DNA of 64,000 bases. Source: Pararhizobium sp. Its GTDB lineage: Bacteria > Pseudomonadota > Alphaproteobacteria > Rhizobiales > Rhizobiaceae. Positions 33,595 through 43,030 of this stretch are shown piece after piece; position 1 is the stretch's first letter; each line of letters begins with the position of its first letter. The notes below the pieces were generated by a model. It was not told where the DNA came from and searched no databases. It saw only the letters and a list, made by a program, of their open reading frames with translations. The translations under genes were made by a program, and so were the position numbers. The DNA is taken from NCBI GenBank assembly GCA_030655075.1, contig JAURWE010000109.1:62001-126000 (forward strand), given 5' to 3'.

Positions 33595-34556
33595 CGAGAA
33601 GAGGCCGGGTCACATTTGCCTCGACGCTCGGGTTCGGCGCCAGTGGGATCGGCACGCTCTACCGGGATGTGAGCGAGGAGGCGGCGCGGGAGGTTCTCGC
33701 AGCCGCCTATGGCGCCGGCATGCGCTATTTCGATACGGCGCCGATGTACGGGCATGGGTTGAGTGAGCTGCGGCTCGGCCAGTTCCTGCGCACGGTCCCG
33801 CGCGACAGCGTCACGCTCTCCACCAAGGTCGGCCGCTATATGGTGCTGCCGCGCGGTGAAACGGTGGATTACGGCCGCTGGGCAGCACCGCTGCGGCTAA
33901 AGCCGGTCTATGATTACAGCTACGACGGCACGATGCGCTCGCTTGAGCAATCCGCCAGCCGTCTTGGCTTGGCCCGTTTCGATCTCGTTTACATTCACGA
34001 CGTCGACCGCTTCACCCATGGCGAGGCCTATGAGCGCCGGTTCGGTGAGGCGATGGAAGGCTGTTACCGGGCGCTGGACGAGCTTCGCCGAACCGGCGAT
34101 GTTGGCGCCATCGGCGTCGGTGTCAACGAGAGCGATGTAGCGACACGCTTTGTCGAGGCAGGCGACTTCGATGCCGTCATGATCGCCGGCCGCTATACGC
34201 TGCTTGACCAAAGTGCGGCGCTCGACCTTTTTCCGGCCGCTGAAAAGGCCGGAACCGACATCGTCGTTGCCGGCGTCTTCAACTCCGGCATTCTGGCATC
34301 AGGCCCCGAAAGTTCCGCTGCTACCTACGACTACGGCGCCCCGCCGCCCGCCATTCTTGAGCGGGCAACGCGGCTGTCGGCGCTCTGTGCGGCGCACGGC
34401 GTTCCGATCCAGGCGGCCGCTATTCAGTTCCCGTTTCGCAACCCGATCGTTGCGGCTGCCGTGCTCGGAATGAGCCGGCCGGAGCGTGTGGCGCAGAACA
34501 TGGGCTGGGCAGCATTGCCGATCCCGGATGCGTTCTGGGACGAGTTCGGGCTCTAG
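33591..34556 (+). CDS. aldo/keto reductase, L-fucose/D-threo-aldose 1-dehydrogenase-like
   Basis: A 321-residue AKR. Motifs: LGFGASGIGTLYRDV, MRYFDTAPMYGHGLSELRLG, TLSTKVGRYMVLPRG, SRLGLARFDLVYIHDVDRF, and C-terminal AAVLGMSRPERVAQN. The pattern is that of D-threo-aldose 1-dehydrogenase and pyridoxal 4-dehydrogenase relatives; the former oxidises L-fucose and similar sugars to the lactone with NAD(P). The overlap with the lactonase gene supports a sugar-oxidation role. The start ATG overlaps the upstream stop. It ends the 31.7-34.6 kb unit. Confidence 0.82.
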   Translation: MTRRGRVTFASTLGFGASGIGTLYRDVSEEAAREVLAAAYGAGMRYFDTAPMYGHGLSELRLGQFLRTVPRDSVTLSTKVGRYMVLPRGETVDYGRWAAPLRLKPVYDYSYDGTMRSLEQSASRLGLARFDLVYIHDVDRFTHGEAYERRFGEAMEGCYRALDELRRTGDVGAIGVGVNESDVATRFVEAGDFDAVMIAGRYTLLDQSAALDLFPAAEKAGTDIVVAGVFNSGILASGPESSAATYDYGAPPPAILERATRLSALCAAHGVPIQAAAIQFPFRNPIVAAAVLGMSRPERVAQNMGWAALPIPDAFWDEFGL

Positions 34557-34951
34557 CGCTTCGCGCTGCGGACATCATTGCCTCCACCTTTTGTTGCGTT
34601 CCGGCAACACTCGTTCAAAAGCGTGAGTTGCTTTCCATGTGATTGGGTTCGTGCCGCCCGGGTCAGCGCGTCGCCCCGAGGCCAATGGAATCAACGACTA
34701 AAGATGAGTGTAATAGGCAAGTTAAGCTTCTAATTCATCCGCCGGCACCGGTTTTCGTAAATCTCTGTTGTTGCACAGCAAAATCGAACGTTCTATCCAG
34801 CCTTTGCAGAACGCGAACGTCTGAAATGGCCGCAATGGCCCATTCGACAGGATAGTTTGGGGCAGATGACGATCGAAACGGAACCGAGGTTTACGACCGC
34901 TGCGCCGGCTCACCTGGCAGCGCATCGTGTTGTCAGGCAGGAGCTTCAGTC
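34557..34951. other. 395-bp non-coding region before the FecI-type sigma gene
   Basis: No convincing gene was found. A small hairpin (TGTTGC, 6-base loop, GCAACA at 34592-34609) lies after the sugar-oxidation unit but has no T-run. The region should hold the iron-responsive promoter of the sigma factor gene, but no Fur or RirA box could be assigned with confidence. Confidence 0.4.
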
Positions 34952-35464
34952 ATGAGCGAAGCCGATCTGTGCCAGGGTGTCTATCTCGCCCACCGTCCCG
35001 CGCTCGTCGACTATGCGGCCCGCATTCTCGGGTCCCGCGAGGCTGGCGAGGATATTGTTCAGGATGCTTTCCTGCGCTTCTCGTCCGCCACCACCCGGGC
35101 TGGTTCCGCCCGCCAGGCGCTCGCCTATATCTACAAGATCGTCCGCAATCTCGCCTTCGACGTCCTCAAGCACCGCAAGATAGAGGCGCGTGAACAGCAG
35201 AGCGACCCGCCGTTCTGGACCGTTCCGCGCGACGTCGATACGCCCGAACAGACCACGCTGTTCGGCGACGAGGTTCGCCGTGTTTCGGCGATGATGGCGG
35301 ATCTGCCGGCGGAGGCCCGGATCGCCGTTGAGATGCACCGCTTCGGCGGTCATACGCTGGAGGAGGTGGCGAAGCACCTCGATATTTCAGTCGCCACCGC
35401 CCACCGGCACGTTCGCGCCGCGATGATGCTGATCGCAGCTGGCCTCTCGGATACGAATTCCTGA
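34952..35464 (+). CDS. ECF sigma factor, FecI type
   Basis: A 170-residue sigma-70 family protein with region 2 (VDYAARILGSREAGEDIVQDAFLRF split over positions 18-42) and region 4 (LPAEARIAVEMHRFGGHTLE, VAKHLDISVATAHRHVRAAM). It has no regions 1 or 3, as usual for ECF factors. The gene order sigma, FecR, TonB receptor is the iron-starvation surface-signalling layout: the receptor senses a ferric ligand, FecR transmits, and the sigma factor transcribes the receptor gene. RBS AGGAG precedes ATG. Confidence 0.88.
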   Translation: MSEADLCQGVYLAHRPALVDYAARILGSREAGEDIVQDAFLRFSSATTRAGSARQALAYIYKIVRNLAFDVLKHRKIEAREQQSDPPFWTVPRDVDTPEQTTLFGDEVRRVSAMMADLPAEARIAVEMHRFGGHTLEEVAKHLDISVATAHRHVRAAMMLIAAGLSDTNS

Positions 35465-35574
35465 ATATATTTCGTCCGCGATGAAAAAAATCTTGCGTCA
35501 ATCGTCTTTGCCGTAGGATGAATTTTTTCGGCCGATTGCCCGTTGCCGGCTTTTGGATCGACGCAGGAACGACA

Positions 35575-36555
35575 GTGACCGAGAACGACGAGACAGCATT
35601 GGGTGCTCTGGAAGAGGCGATGGACTGGTTGCTGCGCCTTCGCGAGCAGCCTGGCGACGCAAAGACACTGCAGGCGTTCTATGCATGGCTCTGTCTTTCC
35701 GACCAGAATCGCGACGCCTGGGCCAAGGCCCAGAAGACGTGGCAACTCATGGGCGAGGTGCCGCCCGTCTACCGGCATGTCTGGCAGGCACCCGCTACGG
35801 TGTTTCGCCCCGCGCCTGCTCGTTTTGGCTGGCCGGTCTGGAGCCTTGGTTTTGGTGTAGCGCTGGCGGCCTGTCTGCTGTTTCTGTTCATGCCGGCGAT
35901 CCTCATCTGGCTCGACGCCGACTACACGACGCGAACGGCGGAAAACAGGCGGATTTCGCTGGAAGACGGCACGGTCGTTGATCTCGGCGCCGGCAGTGCG
36001 TTCAAGGTCGAGATGACGCCGAATGCCCGCAAGGTGGTTCTTCTTCAGGGCGAGGCATTCTTCGATGTGGCGCATGATGCGGCGCGGCCGTTCACAGTCG
36101 AGGCCGGCGGCGTCGATGTCACGGTGCTGGGCACCGCCTTCGACGTGCAGCTTTCGAGCAGCGAGACGACGGTTGCGCTGGCGCGTGGCGTCGTCAGCCT
36201 GTCCTATGATCTGGCTGACGTGTCCGCGGATTTCGAGCTGGCACCCGGCGAGATGGCGATGGTTGATCATGAAAGCGGCGTGTTCGAAAAGACCGCCGTC
36301 AGCCAGGAGAGCATCGGCGCCTGGCGCACGGGCCGCCTGTTCGTCAACAATGTCACCATCGCATCGATGATCGAGCAGCTGCAGCGCTATCATCCGGCCT
36401 GGATTCGCGTGATAAGCCGCTCGCTGCCGATGCAGCGCATTACCGGCCTTTATGATCTGAGGGATCCTGATCGCGCGCTGCGCGCCGTTGTGGAGCCTTT
36501 TGGCGGCCGTGTGCGGAGTGTATCGCCCTATGGACGGGTCGTTTCGACCTATTAA
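35575..36555 (+). CDS. FecR-family transmembrane sigma regulator
   Basis: A 326-residue anti-sigma/signal relay protein. An N-terminal cytoplasmic DUF4880 part (ALEEAMDWLLRLREQPGD, WLCLSDQNRDAWAKAQKTW) is followed by one membrane segment (GFGVALAACLLFLFMPAILI, about residues 100-120) and the periplasmic FecR domain (NRRISLEDGTVVDLGAGSAF, VVLLQGEAFFDVAHDAARPF, VTVLGTAFDVQLS). The C-terminal part is a secretin/TonB-short-N-like tail. GTG 35575, behind GCAGGAA, gives the family N-terminus; ATG 35518 has a poor RBS. It should bind the receptor STN domain in the periplasm and the sigma factor in the cytoplasm. Confidence 0.87.
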   Translation: MTENDETALGALEEAMDWLLRLREQPGDAKTLQAFYAWLCLSDQNRDAWAKAQKTWQLMGEVPPVYRHVWQAPATVFRPAPARFGWPVWSLGFGVALAACLLFLFMPAILIWLDADYTTRTAENRRISLEDGTVVDLGAGSAFKVEMTPNARKVVLLQGEAFFDVAHDAARPFTVEAGGVDVTVLGTAFDVQLSSSETTVALARGVVSLSYDLADVSADFELAPGEMAMVDHESGVFEKTAVSQESIGAWRTGRLFVNNVTIASMIEQLQRYHPAWIRVISRSLPMQRITGLYDLRDPDRALRAVVEPFGGRVRSVSPYGRVVSTY

Positions 36556-36596
36556 GTGCGCCTCCGGCCATTGCTAAAAAAATATTAAAGCTTTGT

Positions 36597-36621
36597 GAAA
36601 AAATTCTGCGCGGTGATCGTC
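36597..36621 (+). promoter_or_regulatory. candidate ECF-sigma promoter of the TonB receptor gene
   Basis: GAAAAA (36597-36602), a 15-base spacer and CGTC (36618-36621) resemble an ECF-type -35/-10 pair in the 121-bp gap between fecR and the receptor gene. The spacer is a little short, so the call is tentative. Confidence 0.35.
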
Positions 36622-36676
36622 TTTGCACTGGAAGCGCGTGCCTGGGGGCAATGCGCTCGCTACCAGGAGTATTAGC

Positions 36677-39016
36677 ATGAGTTCGCCGACCCGCCGTGCA
36701 GGCCGTTTCCAGACCAATCGCAATCGCCGTATGTCCGTCGCCCGCCTGTTGGCCACAACTGCCGTCGCCGGCTTCTGGTCGCTGTCGCCGATGGCAATCC
36801 AGCCGGCTGCTGCGCAGGCCAAGACCTCGCGCGTGATCGCTGCCCGTACCTTCGATATTCCGGCACAGCCGCTTGATGCGGCGCTGAACGCCTTCGGTCG
36901 CCAGTCCGGGTTGCAGGTTACACTGGCTGCCGAGACCTCGGAAGGCGTGCGTTCGAATGCCGTCAGCGGAAGCCTTACGCCGCAACAGGCGCTCGACCAG
37001 CTTCTCGCCGGAACCGGCATCAGCCATCGGCTGACGGCCGACGGCACTGCCGTCATCAGCTCGCCGCAGGTTTCAAACATGAGCGTCGGCGCGATCAATC
37101 CAGACGGCACCACCGTTCTGCAGACGATCACCACGCGCGGATCCGGCAAGGCCATCGGGCAGGGCGACGTCGGCGAAATCAACATCACCGCCAAGGATCT
37201 GGAGCGCAAGAACCCGCAAAACATCGCTGACGTGTTCAGGGGCGAGGCTGGCATTCAGGTCGGCAGTTCGCTGCCCATGTCGCAGAAGGTCTATGTGCAC
37301 GGCGTCGAGGAAACCAACCTTGCCGTCACCATCGACGGCAGCCGCCAGAATAACAAGGTATTCCACCACAATGCGACGACACTCATCGATCCGGGCCTTT
37401 TGAAGGCCGTCAGCGTCGATGCCGGTGTTGCGACGGCCGATGCAGGACCGGGCGCCCTTGCGGGCTCGATCGTCTATGAGACCAAGGATGTCGGCGATCT
37501 TCTTGAGGGTGACGGCATCGGCGGGTTCGTCACGTCCAGCTACAACACCAACAGCAAGACCTTCACCAACGGCGTCTCGGTCTATGGCAAGCAGGACGGT
37601 CTGGAAGCGCTCGGCTATCTGAACTTTGGCCGCGGCGACGAGTTCAAAGCCGGCAATGGTCAGATCGTCGGTGGAACCAGCACGGACATTCTGAGCGGTC
37701 TCGGGAAGGTGGCTTATGAGTTCGACAGCGGCGACCGCTTCGAACTCAGCCACGAGCAACTGCATGATGCAGCGCCGCGTCCTTTCCGCGCCAATGCCGG
37801 CTATGTCTTCGTTGCGAGACGGCCGTGGGAACCGCGCATTCGCGACTATACGATGGATCGCATGAACACGGTCTTCACCTACACCGACGCCACACCGGAA
37901 GGCTGGTGGGATCCTACACTGGTGTTGGCACACAGCCGGACCAGAGTCGCTACGCCTTTTTACGTGGCTCCTGTTCTGCCAAGCACTGTGCCTGCAATTG
38001 ACTATGAGGCGATCGGTGTCACAGAAAGTTTGAACGGCAAGTTTGAGAACAAATTCTCCTTCGATATCGGCAACATCATTGCAGGTCTGGATTTCTATAG
38101 CGACCGGACGGCACTTGAGGCCAGCACGGATTCTTCCAAGGAGCGCAATCGCAATATCGGCGCTTATGTTCAGGCCCGGCTTGAGCCGTGGGAACGGACG
38201 CGTCTGTCTTTTGGCCTGCGCGGCGACCGCCAGAGCTTCATTGGAACGGGAGGCCAGAAATTTAACAATTCTGGCCTCAGCAGCAACATTTCGGGCGAAT
38301 ACGATCTCATCGAAAACTTCCTGACGGCGAAAGCAGGCTATTCGCATGTCTGGGCTGGCATTCCGCTGGCCGAAACTTTTAATATGAACCCAAAGTGGAC
38401 CTATGCAGGTGGTGCGGAGCCGACAAGTGCCGACAATCGAACTGTCGGCCTTCTTGCAAAATATGAAGGTTTTTCCGTCGAAGGCACACTGTTCCAGACC
38501 GATATCTATAGCGCGCGCGTCGCTAAATTTGGTCCCGCTCTGGCATTAAGCGCGAGCCGTGTTGAAACCGAAGGTTATGAAATCGGTGTTGGCTATGACT
38601 GGATCGATGGCTTCTTCAAGGTCAAATACGCCAATATCGACGTCAAGATCGACGGTAAGCCGGCCGATTCCGACGTCGGTACCTATTTGGCGACACCGGC
38701 TGGCGAGCTTGTCACCCTGACCGCCGGGCACACGTTCACCGACTGGGGCCTCACCGTCGGAGGTGATGTTGAATTCGCGCTGGACTATGACAAGGTCTCA
38801 ACCGGCAGCAAGCCATTTGAGGGCTATCAGGTCGCCAACATCTTTCTGGAATACAAGCCGGTTACGCATCAGAATCTGACGTTCCGGGCCGAAGTGAACA
38901 ACATCTTCGACAAGACCTATTCCGACCGTGCAAGCTACGGTCAGGAGTTTGGAAATGTAACACCGCTGTACGAATCCGGTCGTTCCTTCATGCTGACAGC
39001 CAAGGCGACGTTCTAA
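36677..39016 (+). CDS. TonB-dependent siderophore/heme receptor with N-terminal signalling (STN) domain
   Basis: A 779-residue outer-membrane receptor. After a long signal peptide (VARLLATTAVAGFWSLSPMA, cleavage near PAAAQA) comes a secretin/TonB short N-terminal domain (FDIPAQPLDAALNAFGRQSG, SGSLTPQQALDQLLAGTGI), the hallmark of receptors that signal through FecR. A plug domain follows (NPQNIADVFRGEAGIQVG, VYVHGVEETNLAVTIDGSRQ) and a beta-barrel ending in Phe (RSFMLTAKATF). It imports a ferric complex; plug motifs recall hemin/hydroxamate receptors, but the ligand is not certain. ATG 36677 follows AGGAG. Confidence 0.87.
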   Translation: MSSPTRRAGRFQTNRNRRMSVARLLATTAVAGFWSLSPMAIQPAAAQAKTSRVIAARTFDIPAQPLDAALNAFGRQSGLQVTLAAETSEGVRSNAVSGSLTPQQALDQLLAGTGISHRLTADGTAVISSPQVSNMSVGAINPDGTTVLQTITTRGSGKAIGQGDVGEINITAKDLERKNPQNIADVFRGEAGIQVGSSLPMSQKVYVHGVEETNLAVTIDGSRQNNKVFHHNATTLIDPGLLKAVSVDAGVATADAGPGALAGSIVYETKDVGDLLEGDGIGGFVTSSYNTNSKTFTNGVSVYGKQDGLEALGYLNFGRGDEFKAGNGQIVGGTSTDILSGLGKVAYEFDSGDRFELSHEQLHDAAPRPFRANAGYVFVARRPWEPRIRDYTMDRMNTVFTYTDATPEGWWDPTLVLAHSRTRVATPFYVAPVLPSTVPAIDYEAIGVTESLNGKFENKFSFDIGNIIAGLDFYSDRTALEASTDSSKERNRNIGAYVQARLEPWERTRLSFGLRGDRQSFIGTGGQKFNNSGLSSNISGEYDLIENFLTAKAGYSHVWAGIPLAETFNMNPKWTYAGGAEPTSADNRTVGLLAKYEGFSVEGTLFQTDIYSARVAKFGPALALSASRVETEGYEIGVGYDWIDGFFKVKYANIDVKIDGKPADSDVGTYLATPAGELVTLTAGHTFTDWGLTVGGDVEFALDYDKVSTGSKPFEGYQVANIFLEYKPVTHQNLTFRAEVNNIFDKTYSDRASYGQEFGNVTPLYESGRSFMLTAKATF

Positions 39017-39037
39017 GCCATCGTCATGAAGCAATCC

Positions 39038-39082
39038 GCCGCTGATGCAATGCGCCAGTCTCTGGCCGGTTGCATCGGCGGC
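39038..39082 (+). terminator. long hairpin after the TonB receptor gene
   Basis: GCCGCTGATGCAA pairs with TTGCATCGGCGGC (13 bp with one G-U pair), and an inner CCAG/CTGG pair extends the stem, followed by ATTTTATAAAG. It probably terminates or attenuates receptor transcription before the DUF2218 gene and the importer. Confidence 0.6.
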
Positions 39083-39131
39083 GTGCATTTTATAAAGATG
39101 AACCCGCTAATCAAGAAATAGGAGGTCGCGC

Positions 39132-39428
39132 ATGCTGCTGGCGACAACCCGGTTCGACACGGAACACGGACAGAAATATCTTGTCCAGCTGTGCAAACAT
39201 TTCGGCCACAGGATCGAAACCAGCTATTCGGATGACCACGGCGAATGCCATTTCGAATTCGGCACGGCCGTGTTCGATGCGGATGCGACGGGCCTGAACA
39301 TCGCGGTCAATCTGATCGATGAAGCGCGCCTGCCGCAGGCCCAGTCGGTCATCGTCGATCACCTCATGCGCTTTTCCTTTCGCGAAAAACGCGATGCGCT
39401 CGACTGGCAGACGGTGCCGCAGGCCTGA
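39132..39428 (+). CDS. DUF2218-family protein
   Basis: A 98-residue soluble protein: LATTRFDTEHGQKYLVQLCK, HFGHRIETSYSDDHGECHFE, FGTAVFDADATGLNIAVNLI. This is the DUF2218 pattern; members often lie in iron or siderophore uptake loci, and their biochemical role is not known to me. RBS AGGAGG lies 9 bases before ATG. It sits between the receptor and the siderophore-binding protein, apparently part of the same operon. Confidence 0.75.
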   Translation: MLLATTRFDTEHGQKYLVQLCKHFGHRIETSYSDDHGECHFEFGTAVFDADATGLNIAVNLIDEARLPQAQSVIVDHLMRFSFREKRDALDWQTVPQA

Positions 39429-39461
39429 TTCAAGGCACTGCAGACAAGTGAAAGAGTGACA

Positions 39462-40364
39462 ATGCGTTTCTTCCGTTCGATCGTTCCGTTTGCCGCCATT
39501 CTCCTCTGCGCCGATCTTGCCCAGGCGGCCGAGATCCAGACGGCGACCGGCACGGTGTCGATCGATGGCGTGCCGAAGAGTGTTGCCGTGTTCGACATCG
39601 CCGCGCTCGACACACTCGACCGGCTGGGCATCAAGCCATCGGGCATTCCCGACAATCTCTATCTGCCGGAACTCTCGCATCTCAAGGATGGTGCAAAGGT
39701 GGTGGGCACGCTGTTCGAGCCAGACCTCGAAGCTCTGAGCGAAATCGCACCCGACCTGATCATCGTCGGCGGACGGTCATCCTCCAAGGTCGAAGCGGCG
39801 GCGCAGGTGGCGCAGACGATCGACATGACGATGAATGGCGACGATCTGCTAAACCAGGCTAAGGCCCGGCTTGCGGCATACGGCACGCTGTTTGCCAAGC
39901 CGGACGAGGTGAAGGCGGCGGAGGCGGAGCTTGATGCTGCGGTTGAGGCTGCGCGGGCGGCCGTCAAGGGCAAAGGCAAAGCACTGATCATCATGACCAA
40001 TGGGCCGAAAGTCTCGGCCTATGGGCTTGGCTCGCGCTTCGGCTGGGTGCACCGCTCGCTCGATCTGCCGGCCGCCGTCGATGACGTCGAGGCCGCCAAT
40101 CATGGCGAAGCGGTTTCCTTCGAATTCATCCGCAAGGCCAACCCGGACTGGCTGCTGGTTCTCGACCGGGCGGCGGCGATTGGCTCGGGCGAGGCCGGCG
40201 CCAGGGCGACGCTCGACAACGAACTTGTGGCTGAAACCACCGCGTGGAAAAAGGGGCAGGTGGTCTACCTGCCGTCAGCCGATTTCTATATTGCGGCCGG
40301 TGGTGTCCAGTCGATGAGCCGCGTGTTCAAGGCCGTCACGGACGCCTTTGCTGCGGCGAAATGA
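39462..40364 (+). CDS. siderophore ABC transporter substrate-binding protein (CeuA/FatB family)
   Basis: A 300-residue periplasmic binding protein of the iron-siderophore class: signal peptide RFFRSIVPFAAILLCADLAQ with cleavage after AQA, then VAVFDIAALDTLDRLGIKPS, LSEIAPDLIIVGGRSSSKVE, SAYGLGSRFGWVHRSLDLPA and FEFIRKANPDWLLVLDRAAA. It lacks a lipobox. ATG 39462 is preferred over the GTG two codons earlier. It overlaps the first permease by 4 bp (ATGA). The family binds catecholate-type ferric siderophores in studied cases. Confidence 0.87.
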   Translation: MRFFRSIVPFAAILLCADLAQAAEIQTATGTVSIDGVPKSVAVFDIAALDTLDRLGIKPSGIPDNLYLPELSHLKDGAKVVGTLFEPDLEALSEIAPDLIIVGGRSSSKVEAAAQVAQTIDMTMNGDDLLNQAKARLAAYGTLFAKPDEVKAAEAELDAAVEAARAAVKGKGKALIIMTNGPKVSAYGLGSRFGWVHRSLDLPAAVDDVEAANHGEAVSFEFIRKANPDWLLVLDRAAAIGSGEAGARATLDNELVAETTAWKKGQVVYLPSADFYIAAGGVQSMSRVFKAVTDAFAAAK

Positions 40365-41338
40365 GCCGCTTTATCGGGACGGCTCGCAAAGGTCCATGGC
40401 TGCTTGCTGCGGTGTCGTTTCTCGTCCTGTTCGTCCTCAGCCTGTGCGTCGGCGTCAGTGATTTTTCTCTGGCCGAGGTCTGGCGCGATCCGCAGGCCTT
40501 GCAGCTCCTTCTGATCAGCCGCCTGCCGCGCACGCTGGCGGCCGTGCTTGCGGGGGCGGGACTGGCGATTTCCGGGCTGATCATGCAGACGCTGGCCCGC
40601 AACCGCTTCGTCGAGCCGGCAACGGCGGGAACCGCCCAGAGCGCGCAACTCGGCATTCTTCTGATCACCATTCTCTGTCCTGCCGCCGCCCTGCCGGTGA
40701 AAACGCTGGTGGCCAGCGCCGGCGCGCTTCTCGGCACGTCGGTGTTCATTCTGGCGGCGCAGCGCCTGCCGCCGACGCAGCCGTTTCTCGTGCCGCTGTT
40801 CGGGCTGGTTTATGGCGGGGTCATCGGCGCTGCTGTTACCTTTGTCGCCTGGCAGGCGGACCTGCTGCAATATCTCGATGTCTGGACCACTGGCGAATTT
40901 TCCGGCGTGCTGCGTGGCCGCTACGAGCTTCTGTGGATTGCCGCCGTGCTGATCGGGATTTCCTGGTGGGTGGCCGACAGCCTGACCGTCCTGGCCTTGG
41001 GGCGGGATGTCAGCATTGGGCTCGGGCTCAATTATACGCGCATGCTGCAGCTCGGCCTTGTCATCGTGTCGCTGATCTCGGCGCTGACCGTCGTCGTCGT
41101 CGGCATCATTCCGTTCGTCGGTCTGGTCGTTCCCAACATCATCTCCCGCCTGATGGGCGACAATATGCGCGGCACGATCGGCTGGGTGGCGGCGGCAGGC
41201 GCGGGGCTGGTGCTTGGCTGCGACATTCTCGGGCGGCTGATCCGCTATCCCTACGAAATTCCTGTGGGTACGGTCATGGGCGTCGCCGGTGCACTCCTGT
41301 TCCTGCGGCTTGTCTTCCGGCGTGGCGCCCATGGCTGA
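40361..41338 (+). CDS. iron-siderophore ABC transporter permease (FecCD family), first
   Basis: A 325-residue polytopic membrane protein with the FecCD pattern: RLPRTLAAVLAGAGLAISGL, LARNRFVEPATAGTAQSAQLG, VVVGIIPFVGLVVPNIISRL and GCDILGRLIRYPYEIPVGTV. It forms the channel with the next gene, which it overlaps by 8 bp. The start ATG overlaps the binding-protein stop. Confidence 0.88.
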   Translation: MSRFIGTARKGPWLLAAVSFLVLFVLSLCVGVSDFSLAEVWRDPQALQLLLISRLPRTLAAVLAGAGLAISGLIMQTLARNRFVEPATAGTAQSAQLGILLITILCPAAALPVKTLVASAGALLGTSVFILAAQRLPPTQPFLVPLFGLVYGGVIGAAVTFVAWQADLLQYLDVWTTGEFSGVLRGRYELLWIAAVLIGISWWVADSLTVLALGRDVSIGLGLNYTRMLQLGLVIVSLISALTVVVVGIIPFVGLVVPNIISRLMGDNMRGTIGWVAAAGAGLVLGCDILGRLIRYPYEIPVGTVMGVAGALLFLRLVFRRGAHG

Positions 41339-42272
41339 CCGGCGTCTTCTAGGCCTTGGACTTGTCGCACTCTTCTCCATGGCCGCCTTCATGGGGCTTG
41401 GCCTGCGTGGCAACATTGGCTTCGTTCTGGAACTGCGGGCCACCAAGCTTTTGGCGCTGGTCCAGGTCGGCATTGCCATCGGCATCTCGACAGTGATCTT
41501 CCAGACCATCACCGTCAACCGGATCCTGACGCCGTCCATCATGGGTCTCGACCAGCTCTACGTCTTCGGCAAGTTCGTGCTGGTGTTCCTCTTCGGCGGC
41601 GTCGGGTTCGCCGCGCTTGACCGGCAGATCGTCTTTGCCGGCGAAGCGTCCATGATGATTGGGCTTGCCTGCCTGGTAATCCTGCCGATGCTCAAGGCCC
41701 GCATCGATCTCAATCTGCTGCTGCTGGCCGGCGTCATCTTCAGCGTGCTGTTTCGCAGCCTGTCGTCGCTGCTCGCGCGGCTGACCGATCCCAATGATTT
41801 TGCCGTCGTGCAGGGCACGAGCTTTGCCAATTTCAACGATGTACGCACCGATCTCGCGCTCTTCGCCACCGTCCTCAACATCGCCGCCGTCATCATCGCC
41901 TGGCGGTCGCGCCATGTGCTCGACGTGCTGGCGCTGGGCGCCGATACCGCGACCGGGCTCGGTGTCAACTGGGTGCGCACGGTCAGCGCGCTGTTCCTGC
42001 TGGTGGCGGTTCAGGTCGCGGTATCGACGGCGCTGGTTGGGCCGGTCGCGCTGTTCGGCCTGCTGGTGGTGGCGTTGAGCGAGCGCATTGTCGATACGCG
42101 GCGGCATGGCATTCTCCTGCCTGCCAGCGCCCTGATGGCAGTGATCATTCTGGTCGGTGGCCAGACGATCCTGCAGCACGGTCTGGGCGGCGCCTCGACG
42201 CTCGGTGTCGTCATCGAATTCCTCGGCGGCCTCGTGTTTCTCCTCTTGCTGATCACCGGGAGCCGAAAATGA
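41331..42272 (+). CDS. iron-siderophore ABC transporter permease (FecCD family), second
   Basis: A 313-residue membrane protein with about nine hydrophobic segments: TVIFQTITVNRILTPSIMGL, LDVLALGADTATGLGVNWVR, ALVGPVALFGLLVVALSERI. The absence of the usual first-helix RLPR motif and the ILTPSIMGLD element are typical of the CeuC/FatC partner permease. It overlaps the ATPase gene by 4 bp. Confidence 0.86.
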   Translation: MADRRLLGLGLVALFSMAAFMGLGLRGNIGFVLELRATKLLALVQVGIAIGISTVIFQTITVNRILTPSIMGLDQLYVFGKFVLVFLFGGVGFAALDRQIVFAGEASMMIGLACLVILPMLKARIDLNLLLLAGVIFSVLFRSLSSLLARLTDPNDFAVVQGTSFANFNDVRTDLALFATVLNIAAVIIAWRSRHVLDVLALGADTATGLGVNWVRTVSALFLLVAVQVAVSTALVGPVALFGLLVVALSERIVDTRRHGILLPASALMAVIILVGGQTILQHGLGGASTLGVVIEFLGGLVFLLLLITGSRK

Positions 42273-43030
42273 TCCGGATCGAAAACGTTTCTCTCGTGCA
42301 CCAGAACACGCAGATCCTCAGCGATATCTCGCTGGACCTGCCAAAGGGCGGCATCACGGCGCTGGTCGGGCCAAACGGGGCGGGAAAGTCCAGCCTGCTG
42401 TCGCTGATCGCTCGGATGCAGCCGCTGCAGACCGGCAGCATCACCATCGATGGACTGCCGGTCGCCACCACCCCCGGACGGCAGATGGCAAAGGTGCTGG
42501 CTGTCCTGCGTCAGGACCCGGGCGTCGCCAGCCGCTTGCGGGTGCGCGAGCTCGTCGGCTTCGGCCGTTTCCCGCATCATCGCGGCCAGCTGAATGCCGA
42601 AGACCACCGCCTGATTTCGGAGGCGCTGGCCGCGTTCGACCTGACCGATCTTGCGGACCGATTTATCGAGACCCTGTCCGGCGGGCAGCGGCAGCGAGCG
42701 CTGGTGGCCATGGCCTTTTGCCAGGGCACCGACTACCTGCTTCTGGATGAGCCGCTCAACAATCTCGACATGTATTATGCCCGCCAGCTGATGGTGACGC
42801 TGCGCGCGATCGTCGAAAAGAGCGGCCGTACGGTGCTGATCGTGCTGCACGATATCAACCAGGCCGGCGCCCACGCGGATCGGATCGTGGCGATGAAGGG
42901 CGGCCGGATCGTTGCCGATGGTCCGCCATCCAGCATTCTCGATTCGGGCACGCTGGAGCATGTTTTCGGCTTCCGCATGCGGGTGGAGCCGATCGATGGC
43001 AAGCCAGTGGTTCTTCACCATTTGCCCTGA
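42269..43030 (+). CDS. iron-siderophore ABC transporter ATP-binding protein
   Basis: A 253-residue ATPase of the FecE/CeuD family: Walker A LVGPNGAGKSSLLSLI, signature ETLSGGQRQRALVAMAF, Walker B YLLLDEPLNNLD and the switch His in VLHDINQAGAHADRIVAM. It energises uptake of the ferric complex with the two permeases. It is the last gene of the iron locus; the following fucU gene is 84 bp away behind its own TTGACA-like -35 box (43048-43053). Confidence 0.88.
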   Translation: MIRIENVSLVHQNTQILSDISLDLPKGGITALVGPNGAGKSSLLSLIARMQPLQTGSITIDGLPVATTPGRQMAKVLAVLRQDPGVASRLRVRELVGFGRFPHHRGQLNAEDHRLISEALAAFDLTDLADRFIETLSGGQRQRALVAMAFCQGTDYLLLDEPLNNLDMYYARQLMVTLRAIVEKSGRTVLIVLHDINQAGAHADRIVAMKGGRIVADGPPSSILDSGTLEHVFGFRMRVEPIDGKPVVLHHLP

